From Acidaminococcus fermentans_A (GTDB taxonomy: Bacteria > Bacillota > Negativicutes > Acidaminococcales > Acidaminococcaceae): a DNA stretch of 64,000 nucleotides. Numbering within the stretch: the first letter of the stretch is position 1; the number at the start of each line of letters is the position of its first letter. The position numbers and the translations under genes were made by a program. Below the pieces are notes generated by a model. It was not told the DNA's origin, did not search any database, and saw only the letters and a list, made by a program, of their open reading frames with translations. The stretch lies in NCBI RefSeq assembly GCF_052216985.1, contig NZ_JBQOUY010000006.1:36499-100498 (forward strand), given 5' to 3'. Shown piece after piece: positions 35,249 to 44,262 of this stretch.

Positions 35249-36991
35249 TCACCCCGCAAACTGGCTGTTATACAGTTCCTTATAGAACCCGCCCTGGGCC
35301 ATGAGGCTTTCGTGGGTCCCCTGTTCGATGATCCTGCCGTCTTTCATCACCAAGATCCGGTCGGCACTGCGGATGGTGGAGAGCCGATGGGCCACGATGA
35401 AACTGGTCCGGCCTTCCATGAGCTTGGCAAAGGCGTTCTGGATCTGGATCTCGGTCCGGGTATCGATGCTGGAAGTGGCTTCATCCAGGATCAGCATAGG
35501 AGGCAGCGCCAGCATCACCCGGGTGATGCACAGGAGCTGCTTCTGGCCCTGGCTCAGGCTGTCGTCATCCACCACCGTATCCAGCCCCTGGGGCAGCCGG
35601 CGGATGAATTCCCAGCTATGGGCTTCCTGGGCGGCCCGGATGATTTCTTCTTCCGTGGCTCCCGGCTTCCCGAAGGCGATGTTCTCCCGGATGCTCCCCT
35701 GTTTCAGCCAGGTTTCCTGGAGCACCATCCCATAGGTCCGGCGGAGGGAATGGCGGTCCACTTTCCCCGTATCCTGGCCGTCGATGGCAATGGTCCCCCG
35801 GTCCACATCGTAGAACCGCATGAGCAGATTGATGAAAGTGCTCTTCCCGCAGCCAGTGGGCCCTACGATGGCCGTGGTCTGGCCTGGTTCTACCTGGAAA
35901 TTGAAATCTTCGATGAGGGACTTCTTTTTGTCATAGGAAAAATACACGTGGCTGATATCCATCCGGCCTTCCTGGAACACCAGCTTCCGGTCCGGATCGG
36001 CGCTCTGGGGCGTCTCCTCGATCAGGGCGAACACCCGGGCAGCACAGGCCAGGGCATTCTGGAGCTCGGTGACCACGGAGCTGATATCCGTAAAGGGCTT
36101 CATATATTGGTTGGCATAGTACAGCAGTACCGTAAGCCCTCCCACGGTGAGACCCCCGGCCAGGATCTCCCAGCAGCCCACCAGGGCCACCAAGGCATAG
36201 ATGGCATTATTCACTGCCCGAGTGGAAGGATTGGTGAGGGAACTGTAGAACAGGGCTCCCTGAGTGGCCTGCTGCAGGTCTTCATTGATGGCTTGGAACT
36301 GAGCGGAAGAACGGGCTTCATGGCTGAAGGCCTTCACCACTTTTTCATTGCCGATGGTTTCGTTGATGAGGGCGGTCTGCTTTCCCCGGATGGCTGTCTG
36401 AGCCTGGAACAGCTTGTATGACCGGCTGGCGATAAATCTCGCCACCAGGAAGCTGAGGGGAGTCAGGAGGATCACCAAGAGGGAAATGTTTCGGTGGGTA
36501 GAAAACATGAAGTACAGGGTCAGCCCAATGGTCACCAGCCCGGAAAACAGCTGGGTGAACCCTAGGAGCAGCCCGTCCGAGATCTGATCCACATCGGCGA
36601 TCACCCGTTGGACCAGGTCCCCGGTGCTGTGGCTGTCCAAAAAGGACAGGGGCAGCTGCTGGATCTGGCGGATGGCCCGGCTGCGGATATCCTGGACCGT
36701 ATGGAAAGCCAGTTTGTTGTTGACGAGATTCATAGCCCAGGTAGCCAGGCTGGAGAGGATCACCAGCAAGAGGATCTGGGTGGTATAGCGGCCCACCTGA
36801 GCGAAATCCACCTGCCCCGGCCCCAGGATCCCGTCGATGACCCGGCCGAACAAGATGGGCACATAGAGCTGGAGAGCGACGGAGGCCCCGGCCAGCACCA
36901 AGCTCCCCAAAAGGAGCAGACGATAAGCGTCGATGATCTTCCAGACTTTTTTCAGGGTGACCCAGCTGGACTTGTTTTGATCCATGGACAT
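35249..36991 (-). CDS. ABC exporter half-transporter, canonical Walker B (LmrD/MdlB-like)
   Basis: 580 residues: six-helix membrane domain (1-325) then ATPase domain. Walker A GPTGCGKST (377-385), Walker B ILDEA with Asp503-Glu504, switch His535 (VAHR). The signature is LSQGQ (479-483) instead of LSGGQ. Its start codon overlaps the stop of the upstream ABC gene by one base (TGATG), so the two are coupled. Together they should form a heterodimeric exporter with one degenerate ATP site. Likely drug or lipid export; substrate unknown. Inner membrane. Confidence 0.93.
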   Translation of the reverse strand: MSMDQNKSSWVTLKKVWKIIDAYRLLLLGSLVLAGASVALQLYVPILFGRVIDGILGPGQVDFAQVGRYTTQILLLVILSSLATWAMNLVNNKLAFHTVQDIRSRAIRQIQQLPLSFLDSHSTGDLVQRVIADVDQISDGLLLGFTQLFSGLVTIGLTLYFMFSTHRNISLLVILLTPLSFLVARFIASRSYKLFQAQTAIRGKQTALINETIGNEKVVKAFSHEARSSAQFQAINEDLQQATQGALFYSSLTNPSTRAVNNAIYALVALVGCWEILAGGLTVGGLTVLLYYANQYMKPFTDISSVVTELQNALACAARVFALIEETPQSADPDRKLVFQEGRMDISHVYFSYDKKKSLIEDFNFQVEPGQTTAIVGPTGCGKSTFINLLMRFYDVDRGTIAIDGQDTGKVDRHSLRRTYGMVLQETWLKQGSIRENIAFGKPGATEEEIIRAAQEAHSWEFIRRLPQGLDTVVDDDSLSQGQKQLLCITRVMLALPPMLILDEATSSIDTRTEIQIQNAFAKLMEGRTSFIVAHRLSTIRSADRILVMKDGRIIEQGTHESLMAQGGFYKELYNSQFAG

Positions 36992-38757
36992 CAGGCTTCC
37001 TCCTTTCCCTGGCGGATTTCTTCCGCTCGCCGGCCGGGATACTGGGAATCGAAGATTTCCTGGTACACCGGACAGGTTTCCAGCAGCTGGAGATGGGTTC
37101 CCTGGCCCACCAGTTTCCCGTCGTCCAGCACCAGGATCAGATCCGCCTGCCGGACACTGCTGGTCCGCTGGGATACGATGAAGACGGTCATCTCTCCTTC
37201 CAGGGACTTGATGGCCTGGCGGAGATGGAGATCGGTGGCAAAATCCAGGGCGCTGGCGGAATCATCCAGGATCAGGATCTCCGGGTGTTTCACCAGGGCC
37301 CGGGCAATGGTCAGCCGCTGTTTCTGGCCTCCGGACAGGTTCCGTCCCCCCTGTTCCACCAGGGCGTCCAGCTGTCCCTCCTTCCCCAGCACCACATCTT
37401 TGGCCTGGGCGGTTTCCAGGGCCTGCCAGAGTTCTTCATCGGTGGCATCGGCCTTGCCCCAGCGCAGGTTGTCCCGGATGGTGCCTTCAAAGAGTACGGC
37501 TTTCTGGGGCACCAGGGCAATTTTTTCCAGGAGACGGCCAGCAGGATAGGCCCGCACGTCCCGTCCTCCCACTTCCACCCGTCCCCGGGTCACATCATAG
37601 AAATGGGGGATCAGGTTCACCAGGGTGGTCTTACCGCTGCCGGTACCCCCGATGATCCCGACCGTATAGCCTTTGGGAATGGTAAAATCCAGACCTGTGA
37701 CGGCTTCAGCGCCCCCTGCATAGCCAAAGGATACGTGATGGAAAGCCACGGCCGGTCCCCCGCTTACCGGTTGAAGGGATCCGTCAGCAGAAGGACAGGT
37801 CATGGAGCTTTTCACCTCCAGGATACCCTGGATGCGGCTTGCACAGGCTGCCGATTTATTCAATGTGATCACCATACTGCCCAGTTTCACCAGTTCGATG
37901 ATCATCTGGGCCATATAATTGTACAGGGCCACCACATCTCCCTGGGCCATGGCTCCCATCTCCACCCGGAGGGCTCCCTGGCGGATCAGCACCACAGTAG
38001 CCAGGTTCACCAGGAGATAGGTGCCCGGGGCCATCAATGCGGACCAGCGACCCACATGGAGGTTCTTCCGGGTCAAGTCGGTGTTCCGGCTGTCGAATTC
38101 CTCCACCTCTGCCTTTTCCCGGCAGAAAGCCCGGATCACCCGGACCCCGGTGAGGTTTTCCCGGGTAGTCTGGAGCAGCCGGTCCAGGGCTTCCTGGACC
38201 CGTTTGAACAGGGGGATGCTCCGGCTCATGATCCCCAGCACCACAATGAGGAGCAGAGGGATGGAAATGGCGAACACCAGGGCACTGGGCACATCGATGA
38301 AGAAGGCCATGACCATGGACCCGAAGACGATGAAGGGGCTCCGGAGCAGCAGCCGCAGGGCCAGGTTCAGTCCTGTCTGGACCTGGGTCACATCACTGGT
38401 GAGCCGGGTGATCAGGGTATCGGAGCCCAGGGTATCCAGTTCCCGGTAGGACAGTCCCTGGATGTGGTCGAACAGGGCCTGCCGGAGCCGGGTCACCACC
38501 CCCACGCTTCCCCGGGCAGCAAAATACTGGGCGGTGAAGGAAAAGCCCATGCCCAGGACCATGAGTCCCATGAGCACCAGGAAACAGCGGAACAGGAAGT
38601 CGGTATCGCCAGTGGGGAGTCCCCGGTCGATCATAGCCGCGATCACCAGGGGCACCGCCAGATCCATCAGAGCTTCCAGCAGTTTGAACAGAGGGGCCAG
38701 GAAGCAATCCCGGCCATAGCCCCGGAAATAGGGCTGGAATTTTTTCATGTTACGCAC
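36991..38757 (-). CDS. ABC exporter half-transporter with degenerate ATP site (LmrC/MdlA-like)
   Basis: 588 residues: membrane domain (1-320) and ATPase domain. Walker A GGTGSGKTT (370-378) and signature LSGGQ (474-478) are normal. Walker B reads ILDDS (Asp499 in place of the catalytic Glu) and the switch loop VSQR has Gln530 in place of His. These are the classical changes of the non-hydrolysing site in heterodimeric exporters. First gene of the pair, divergent from a LysR gene 99 bp away that may control it. Confidence 0.93.
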   Translation of the reverse strand: MRNMKKFQPYFRGYGRDCFLAPLFKLLEALMDLAVPLVIAAMIDRGLPTGDTDFLFRCFLVLMGLMVLGMGFSFTAQYFAARGSVGVVTRLRQALFDHIQGLSYRELDTLGSDTLITRLTSDVTQVQTGLNLALRLLLRSPFIVFGSMVMAFFIDVPSALVFAISIPLLLIVVLGIMSRSIPLFKRVQEALDRLLQTTRENLTGVRVIRAFCREKAEVEEFDSRNTDLTRKNLHVGRWSALMAPGTYLLVNLATVVLIRQGALRVEMGAMAQGDVVALYNYMAQMIIELVKLGSMVITLNKSAACASRIQGILEVKSSMTCPSADGSLQPVSGGPAVAFHHVSFGYAGGAEAVTGLDFTIPKGYTVGIIGGTGSGKTTLVNLIPHFYDVTRGRVEVGGRDVRAYPAGRLLEKIALVPQKAVLFEGTIRDNLRWGKADATDEELWQALETAQAKDVVLGKEGQLDALVEQGGRNLSGGQKQRLTIARALVKHPEILILDDSASALDFATDLHLRQAIKSLEGEMTVFIVSQRTSSVRQADLILVLDDGKLVGQGTHLQLLETCPVYQEIFDSQYPGRRAEEIRQGKEEA

Positions 38758-38856
38758 CTCATTTTTTGGACTGCCTTTATCTTACCACCTGGATTGCTAT
38801 ATAATAGATATTGAATTTATTTGTAACCATATATTTTTAATATAGGAGGATGCAGT

Positions 38857-39711
38857 ATGAACCTGGAACAGCTGAACTGTCTCATCGCCGTGGTGGAAGA
38901 AGGGTCCATCTCCGCCGGAGCCCGGCGGCTGAACCTGACCCAGCCCCCAGTGTCCCTCCAGCTCCAGCGGCTGGAAGCCCAGTGCGGGGTCCGTCTCCTG
39001 GAACGGGGCAGCCGGAAGATCCGCCTCACCGAAGCAGGAAAAAGCCTCTACGACACAGCCAAACGGATCCAGAGCCTGACCTTGGCCGCTCAGGAAGACA
39101 TGAAGAATTTCCAGCTGGGGAAGAAAGGCAGCCTCCACCTAGGGATGATCTCCTCCGGATCCGGGGAACGGTTTTTCCGGGGAGTCCGGTATTTTCTCCA
39201 GAAATATCCCGAGATTTCTTTCCAGCTGTACGAAGGGAATACATACCAGCTGCTGGATGCCCTGGAAAAAGAGACCATCGACCTGGCCTTGATCCGGACG
39301 CCTTTTTCCCTGTCCCGCGTGGACCGGAAGATCCTTTGCCAGGAAAATTTCTGCGCTGTGGGGATCCGGGATCTGTTTCCCTCTCCTCTGCCGGATTCCC
39401 TTACCCTGGAAGCCCTCCAGGATCTGGCCCTTTTGGGCTATCGGCGCTGGGAACAGATCATCCAGGAAAGCTGCCGGAAGCGGAACTTTTCCTTGTATTT
39501 CCGCTGCCTGGCCGATGATGCCCGCAGCTGCCTCCAATGGGCCCAGGCGGGGCTGGGAATCGCCCTTGTGCCGGAATCGGTGGTCTCTCTGAGCCATGGG
39601 CTCACAGCGGTGCCGGTGGAAGAAGCCGCTCTGGCCAGCCAGGTCTGCCTGGTGCGCAAAAAAGGGCGGCCTCTCCACGAGACCGCCCGTCTGTTTTGGA
39701 CGAACTATTGA
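38857..39711 (+). CDS. LysR-family transcriptional regulator
   Basis: 284 residues; N-terminal HTH (GSISAGARRLNLTQPPVSLQL) and a typical effector domain. Start ATG 38857 has TAGGAGG upstream. Divergent from the heterodimeric ABC exporter, with a shared 99-bp AT-rich intergenic region holding a plus-strand TATAAT at 38800-38805. The effector domain resembles that of the first LysR gene (QLYEGNTYQLLDAL versus QMFEGNTPEIEDLL). It is convergent with a HigA-like gene, five bases apart. Confidence 0.92.
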   Translation: MNLEQLNCLIAVVEEGSISAGARRLNLTQPPVSLQLQRLEAQCGVRLLERGSRKIRLTEAGKSLYDTAKRIQSLTLAAQEDMKNFQLGKKGSLHLGMISSGSGERFFRGVRYFLQKYPEISFQLYEGNTYQLLDALEKETIDLALIRTPFSLSRVDRKILCQENFCAVGIRDLFPSPLPDSLTLEALQDLALLGYRRWEQIIQESCRKRNFSLYFRCLADDARSCLQWAQAGLGIALVPESVVSLSHGLTAVPVEEAALASQVCLVRKKGRPLHETARLFWTNY

Positions 39712-39715
39712 ACTG

Positions 39716-39985
39716 TTATTTCTTGTGGGCTTCCACTTTCTCATCGAACATGAACTGCAGGTTCAGCCAGGCTGCCGCACTGATTTCCGTGGCTTCCTCC
39801 AATTTGCTGGCCAGTTCCAAGTCCACTGGAATGACCCCTTCCAGCAGCTGCTCGACGGTTTCCACCGGTTTCCCCAGCTTATGGGCAAACTGGACCGGCG
39901 TCATCTCCCATTCGGTAAGCAGGTCTTCCAGATAGGAACCTGGATGGAAAGCCGTTCCGTCTTCATAAACGATGGTGTTGGGCAT
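39716..39985 (-). CDS. HigA/VapI-like small HTH protein without a toxin partner
   Basis: 89 residues. FHPGSYLEDLLTEWEMTPVQFAHKLGKPVETVEQLLEG corresponds to the HPGEYL start and XRE helix-turn-helix of HigA antitoxins, and AAWLNLQFMFDE to their C-terminal WLNLQ motif. No HigB-type toxin gene lies beside it. It is 10 bp downstream of metQ and probably cotranscribed. It may be an orphan antitoxin or a housekeeping regulator. Confidence 0.75.
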   Translation of the reverse strand: MPNTIVYEDGTAFHPGSYLEDLLTEWEMTPVQFAHKLGKPVETVEQLLEGVIPVDLELASKLEEATEISAAAWLNLQFMFDEKVEAHKK

Positions 39986-39995
39986 GACACGGACC

Positions 39996-40820
39996 TCAGA
40001 ATGCCGGAACTATGGCACCCTTGTATTTCTCTTCGATGAATTTCTTCACTTCCGGGCTGTTCAGGGCTTTCATCAGTTTCTGGATTTCCGGACGGTTTTC
40101 GTCCCCTTTGCGGACGGCGACAATGTTGGCGTAAGGAGAATCTTTGGCTTCGATGAACAGAGCATCTTTGGTGGGATTCAGCTTGGCTTCCATGGCGAAG
40201 TTAGAGTTGATTACGGCTAGATCCACATCATCCAAGGTCCGGGGCAGCATGGCAGCTTCTGCTTCGGTGATCTGGAGGTTCTTGGGGTTCTCCACGATGT
40301 CGTTGGCGGTGGCCAGTACCCCGACCCCTTCCTTCAGTTTCAGGAGACCGGCCTTTTCCAGGATGGCCAGAGCCCGGCCCCCGTTGGTGGGATCGTTGGG
40401 GATTGCTACTTTCGCGCCGTCAGGTATAGCTTTGATATCTTTGATTTTCCGGGAATACACTCCCATGGGTTCGATGTGGACTTTGCCCACAGAAATCAGG
40501 GACAGGTTCCGGTCTTTGCAGAACTTTTCCAGATACGGCAGATGCTGGAAGAAGTTAGCATCGATTTCCTTATCGCTGAGGCTCAGGTTGGGCTTTACGT
40601 AATCGGTGAATTCAACCACCTGGAGATCCACTCCGTCCTTGGCCAGGAGCGGCTTCACTTTTTCCAGGATCTCCGCATGAGGAACCGGGGATGCGCCCAC
40701 CTTCAGGACCACTTTCTTATCTCCCCCTGCCGGCTTGCTGCCAGTGGAACTCCCGCCGCAGCCCCCGGCGATGCCGGCCAGAGCCAGGAGCCCGGCCAGT
40801 ACCAGTGCCATTTTTTTCAT
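39996..40820 (-). CDS. metQ: MetQ/NlpA-family methionine-binding lipoprotein
   Basis: 274 residues. Signal peptide with lipobox AGGC, Cys21 lipidated. The mature domain has LKVGASPVPHAEILEKVKP (39-57), then DANFFQHLPYLEKF, MGVYSRKIKDI and IPNDPTNGGRAL, all marks of the NlpA family that delivers methionine (or related compounds) to the MetNI transporter. metN and metI are not in the window, so it is an orphan binding protein here. Its leader carries a 24-bp perfect palindrome; I found no SAM riboswitch. Confidence 0.92.
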   Translation of the reverse strand: MKKMALVLAGLLALAGIAGGCGGSSTGSKPAGGDKKVVLKVGASPVPHAEILEKVKPLLAKDGVDLQVVEFTDYVKPNLSLSDKEIDANFFQHLPYLEKFCKDRNLSLISVGKVHIEPMGVYSRKIKDIKAIPDGAKVAIPNDPTNGGRALAILEKAGLLKLKEGVGVLATANDIVENPKNLQITEAEAAMLPRTLDDVDLAVINSNFAMEAKLNPTKDALFIEAKDSPYANIVAVRKGDENRPEIQKLMKALNSPEVKKFIEEKYKGAIVPAF

Positions 40821-40840
40821 CGTTCTTTTCCTCCTTTAGA

Positions 40841-40864
40841 GGCTGCTTTCTGCAGAAAGCAGCC
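40841..40864. repeat. Perfect 24-bp palindrome in the metQ leader
   Basis: GGCTGCTTTCTG and CAGAAAGCAGCC are exact complements without a spacer. It lies directly upstream of the AAAGGAGG ribosome site of metQ. Confidence 0.85.
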
Positions 40865-40867
40865 GTT

Positions 40868-41091
40868 CGCGGGTCACGAGCCATGAGTCGCGGGCCGGTC
40901 CCTGCCATGGCAAAAGTCCGGTCTGTTTCTCCAAGGATACGCTTCCCGTTCTGTGTTTCCATTTGATTTTTATGCGTTATCCTGTCTTCCTGTCGCTCTG
41001 GAAGACAAGAAACGGAGCTAACGCTTTCAGCAATCTAAGCCCGGGACCCGTGACCCGCGGCTCGCGACCCCGGCTGTCACTTCGTGACAGC
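40868..41091. repeat. Degenerate heptads and inverted repeats between metQ and malic enzyme
   Basis: CGCGGGTCACG (40868-40878) is exactly complementary to CGTGACCCGCG (41049-41059), about 170 bp apart. Both lie in 7-base periodic sequence (GGGTCAC, GAGCCAT, GAGTCGC; GGGACCC, GTGACCC). A hairpin GGCTGTCAC-TTC-GTGACAGCC (41071-41091) abuts the malic enzyme stop. The 40890-41040 interior shows no ORF or motif I recognise. Confidence 0.65.
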
Positions 41092-41092
41092 C

Positions 41093-42343
41093 TCATGCAT
41101 TCCAGTTCCGTGCCACCCGTTCTGCGGCTTCTTTCCGGATGTCTTCCGGGTCCCGTTTGATCCGGGCGATTCCTTGTTCCATGGCCACTTTGGCTACAGC
41201 AGCGGCGATGGCCGGGACTATCCGCCGGTCGAAGGCGCCAGGCACCACATAGTCTTCCCGGAGTTCGTCATCAGGGATCAAGCCAGTGATAGCTTTCACC
41301 GCAGCCACTTTCATCTCTTCCGTGATGGCAGAAGCCCGCACATCCAGGGCTCCCCGGAATACTCCAGGGAACACGCACACATTGTTCACCTGGTTGGGCG
41401 CATCGCTCCGGCCCGTCCCGGCTACGGCAGCCCCGTCTGCTTTGGCTTCTTCATAGGTGGTTTCCGGCACCGGATTGGCCAGGGCGAAAACGATGGCATC
41501 CTCGTTCATGCTCTGGATCACTTCTTTGGTGAACAGCCGGGGAGCCGAAACTCCCAGGAGCACATCGGCTCCCTTTACGGCCCCTTTCAGATCGCCCTGG
41601 TAATGGCGCTGGTTGGTGACACTGGCCAGATACGCGGTGGCCATGTCCATCTCTCCTGGACGGCCTTCATAGACAGCCCCGTGGACGTCGATCATGGTCA
41701 GGTTTTTCACACCCAGGCGCACCAGCAGTTTGCCGATGGCAGAACCGGCAGCACCGCAGCCGTTGACCACCACTTTTACCTTTTCGATGTCCTTCTTCAC
41801 ATAGCGCAGGGCCCCCAGGACAGCTGCGCAGGCGATGATGGCCGTCCCATGCTGGTCATCATGGAAGACAGGGATCTTGCAGCGTTTGATCAGTTCCGCT
41901 TCTACCGCATAGCATTTGGGAGAAGAGATGTCTTCCAGGTTGATGCCCCCGAAAGAAGGCTGGAGTCTTTCCACGATATTGACGAATTCGTCAGGATCCT
42001 TTGCATCGATGCAGATGGGCACGGAATCCACATCCCCGAACTTCTTGTACAGCACGGCCTTCCCTTCCATGACGGGCATGGCCGCTTCCGGTCCGATATC
42101 GCCCAGTCCCAAGACCCGGGTGCCGTCACTGATCACAGCTACCATATTGCCCCGCCAGGTATATTCAAAAGACAGATCCGGATTTTCTTTGATCTTCCGG
42201 CAGGGTTCGGCTACCCCCGGAGTATAGGCCAGGGACAGATCATGGCCGTTCTCCAAAGGCACCTTACAGCGTACTTCCAGTTTCCCGTGGTTTTTGGCAT
42301 GGAGTTCCAGTGCCTCTTTGTTCAGTTCTTCCGTATTTGCCAT
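41093..42343 (-). CDS. NAD(P)-dependent malic enzyme
   Basis: 416 residues, the short bacterial type. SLAYTPGVAEPC near the N-terminus, GLGDIGPEAAMPVMEGKA, VFHDDQHGTA (metal and substrate ligands), VNGCGAAGSAIGKLLV (nucleotide fold) and FALANPVPE. Oxidatively decarboxylates malate to pyruvate and CO2, cytoplasmic. NAD versus NADP use cannot be decided. It is followed upstream by the YfcE-like/rdgB pair with an 18-bp gap, so they may share a transcript. Confidence 0.95.
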   Translation of the reverse strand: MANTEELNKEALELHAKNHGKLEVRCKVPLENGHDLSLAYTPGVAEPCRKIKENPDLSFEYTWRGNMVAVISDGTRVLGLGDIGPEAAMPVMEGKAVLYKKFGDVDSVPICIDAKDPDEFVNIVERLQPSFGGINLEDISSPKCYAVEAELIKRCKIPVFHDDQHGTAIIACAAVLGALRYVKKDIEKVKVVVNGCGAAGSAIGKLLVRLGVKNLTMIDVHGAVYEGRPGEMDMATAYLASVTNQRHYQGDLKGAVKGADVLLGVSAPRLFTKEVIQSMNEDAIVFALANPVPETTYEEAKADGAAVAGTGRSDAPNQVNNVCVFPGVFRGALDVRASAITEEMKVAAVKAITGLIPDDELREDYVVPGAFDRRIVPAIAAAVAKVAMEQGIARIKRDPEDIRKEAAERVARNWNA

Positions 42344-42361
42344 TTTACGAAGCTCCTTTCC

Positions 42362-42844
42362 TTACACACGCAGTGTATGTACTTCAAACACCGGCTTTTT
42401 CCCTGCTTCCAGTGTCAGGATGCCGAAACTGGGCACCCCGTTCCGGGGACGGCTGGGGCTTCCCGGATTGATCAGCAGGATCCCGTCTTCTTCCCGGTCC
42501 ACCGGGATATGGATATGGCCGAAGATCACCACATCCGCCTTTTTTTCTTCCCCCCAGTAGAAGAGCCGGCTCCAGTCATTGTACCGGACATACCGGTGGC
42601 CGTGGGTCATGGCCAGGGTGAACCCCAGCTGTTTCGTCACCAGTTCCGCCGGAGCCCGGTCCTCATAGCTGTCACAGTTGCCGCAGACTGCATAGACCGG
42701 GATCCCGGAAGCCTCTTCGAGGAAAGGGGCGTCCTGGCTGTAATCTCCGGCATGGAGCCAGAGATCCACTTCCCCGGCCTGATCCAGGACGGCCTCCAGG
42801 GCGTGGAGATCTCCGTGGGTATCACTGACCACGCCGATCTTCAT
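42362..42844 (-). CDS. YfcE/MJ0936-type metallophosphodiesterase
   Basis: 160 residues from ATG 42844, which overlaps the rdgB stop as ATGA. All calcineurin-like metal-site motifs are present: VVSDTHGD (5-12), HAGDY, GNCD, THGHR, and FGHIHIP, followed by INPGSPSRPR. Hydrolyses phosphodiesters with two divalent metals. The coupling to rdgB is common in Firmicutes and suggests a nucleotide-related role. Confidence 0.92.
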   Translation of the reverse strand: MKIGVVSDTHGDLHALEAVLDQAGEVDLWLHAGDYSQDAPFLEEASGIPVYAVCGNCDSYEDRAPAELVTKQLGFTLAMTHGHRYVRYNDWSRLFYWGEEKKADVVIFGHIHIPVDREEDGILLINPGSPSRPRNGVPSFGILTLEAGKKPVFEVHTLRV

Positions 42845-43434
42845 TTGTTCATCCTTTTCCATTGGTTCACCAGCTTCCGGATAGCCTTGGCCCGGTGGCT
42901 GATGCCATTCTTTTCTTCCATGGTAGCTTCTCCCAGGGGCTTATGGAGTTCTGTGGACCAGAACAGGGGATCATAGCCGAATCCATTGGTCCCATGGGGC
43001 TCATGGAGGAGGATCCCGTCACAGATCCCGGCACTCTCCGCCAGGATCCGTCCTTCCGGATTGGCCATGGCCAGGGCGCAGAAGAACCGGCAGTTCCGCC
43101 GGACCTGCATCTTCATATTGGCCAGGAGCAGATTGTTGTTCTCTTCATCCGTGGCTTTTTCTCCAGCATAGCGGGCGGACCGGACACCGGGGGCTCCTTT
43201 CAGGCTCAGGACTTCCAGCCCGGAATCGTCAGCCAGGCATACCTTGCCCAGGGCTTTGGCATAGTACCGGGCCTTCAGCCGGGCATTGGCCGCAAAAGTC
43301 CTGCCCGTTTCCTCCGGTTCCGGGACGGGCGGATAATCACTGAGGCAGGTAAAGGTGATGCCGAGTTCATCCATCAGCGACTTGAATTCCTCTACTTTGC
43401 CCAGATTATGGGTTGCGATTACAACTTCCAACAT
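42841..43434 (-). CDS. rdgB: XTP/dITP diphosphatase (RdgB/HAM1)
   Basis: 197 residues from ATG 43434, supported by AGGTGA upstream; an ORF extension to 43515 lacks a ribosome site. Starts MLEVVIATHNLGKVEEF, then FAANARLKARYYA, LADDSGLEV, PGVRSARYAG, GTNGFGYDPLFW and SHRAKAIRKL. Removes deaminated purine nucleoside triphosphates. Translationally coupled to the phosphodiesterase gene. Confidence 0.95.
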   Translation of the reverse strand: MLEVVIATHNLGKVEEFKSLMDELGITFTCLSDYPPVPEPEETGRTFAANARLKARYYAKALGKVCLADDSGLEVLSLKGAPGVRSARYAGEKATDEENNNLLLANMKMQVRRNCRFFCALAMANPEGRILAESAGICDGILLHEPHGTNGFGYDPLFWSTELHKPLGEATMEEKNGISHRAKAIRKLVNQWKRMNK

Positions 43435-43512
43435 CGTTTCACCTACCTTTTCTACAACTGTTATTGTACCTGTTATGGGGGGATAAATCCAGAGGGAAAA
43501 GTTCCATTTATG

Positions 43513-43551
43513 CAAAAAAGGGGCTGTCGCATACGCAACAGTCCCTTTTTG
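43513..43551. terminator. Bidirectional terminator
   Basis: AAAAAAGGGGCTGT and ACAGTCCCTTTTT pair around a short loop, with A/T runs on both sides. It lies between rdgB's leader and the CofE-like gene. Confidence 0.85.
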
Positions 43552-43555
43552 AGTT

Positions 43556-43627
43556 CTCGGGCCACGAGGCTCGGGCCCGAGCCGCTATGCGGCTCATCGA
43601 TTAACCTGCTCCGCAGGTTAATCGATA
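43556..43627. repeat. String of inverted repeats overlapping the CofE-like stop codon
   Basis: From right to left: ATCGATTAACCTGC-TCC-GCAGGTTAATCGAT (43598-43627, 14-bp perfect arms, including the TAA stop at 43618), GAGCCGC-TAT-GCGGCTC (43579-43595), and GGGCC/CGAGG units with 7-base spacing (43556-43578). Confidence 0.8.
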
Positions 43628-44262
43628 TAGTTCTTGATCACACAAATCGGCGTCTTCTGGCTGTCGTTGCCGAAGGGGTTGTCGATGAGGATCTTTTCTA
43701 CCAGACGAGGATCCACTCCTTTGGTGCAGCCCAGGCAGCAGGACCGTTTCAGGTCGTTCACGTCCGCTACCGCCGCCCCGAAGCAGCCCAGCCCCGCTTT
43801 GATGCTTTCGGAGACCCGTACCGGGTTCTTGGGGCCCAGGACGATGTGTTTGTCATAAGGAGGCATGGTGCCGGTGATGTCGTCGATGAGCCGGGCCTGT
43901 TCCCCGCCCAGCTGGTAGAACACCCCGTTCCTGCCCAGGCATTTGGCAAAGAAGCCCACCACCACGGCGAACAGTACTTTCAGGGTGCCAGATTCGTTGA
44001 GCAGGCTCTGCATAGCAGACCAGTTCCCGATGCTCCCCACTCCGGGGAAGAGCTGGCTCAGGACTTTGGCAGCAAAGGAAATCTTCAGGGTCTCAGGACG
44101 GATGGCCCGGTTCTGGGTGATGGCCACCACACTTTCTGCCACACAGACCACGTCCCGGGGACCGATCTTGTCGCCGCCGAACTCCCGTACCGCGTCCACG
44201 ATATTATCGTGGACGGTGAGGATCCGGGTAGGAATAGGAACGATTTCATATTTCTCAGCCAT
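43618..44262 (-). CDS. Coenzyme F420-0:L-glutamate ligase (CofE)-like protein
   Basis: 214 residues from ATG 44262, preferred over the upstream GTG for the GGGGGTG site. It resembles the F420-0 gamma-glutamyl ligase fold: VPIPTRILTVHDNIVDAV at the N-terminus, DVVCVAESVVAITQNRA and a central DDITGTMPPYDKHIVLGPKNP. It ends with a cysteine pair (RSCCLGCTKGVD). No F420 biosynthesis or F420 enzyme genes are visible, and such bacteria usually lack F420, so the glutamylated substrate is likely different. It overlaps the preceding anchored-protein gene by 8 bp. Function uncertain. Confidence 0.8.
   Translation of the reverse strand: MAEKYEIVPIPTRILTVHDNIVDAVREFGGDKIGPRDVVCVAESVVAITQNRAIRPETLKISFAAKVLSQLFPGVGSIGNWSAMQSLLNESGTLKVLFAVVVGFFAKCLGRNGVFYQLGGEQARLIDDITGTMPPYDKHIVLGPKNPVRVSESIKAGLGCFGAAVADVNDLKRSCCLGCTKGVDPRLVEKILIDNPFGNDSQKTPICVIKNYID

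Noticed and set aside
37093..38814. 573-codon plus-strand ORF opposite the ABC gene, and similar long antisense frames at 33070-34722 and 31767-33260
   Set aside because: Low-complexity His/Gln/Pro-rich translations without start signals; the minus-strand genes have complete family motifs.
40865..41092. SAM riboswitch upstream of metQ
   Set aside because: The leader lacks the conserved SAM-I core (AGAGAGG...GGCAACC); only palindromes and heptads are seen.
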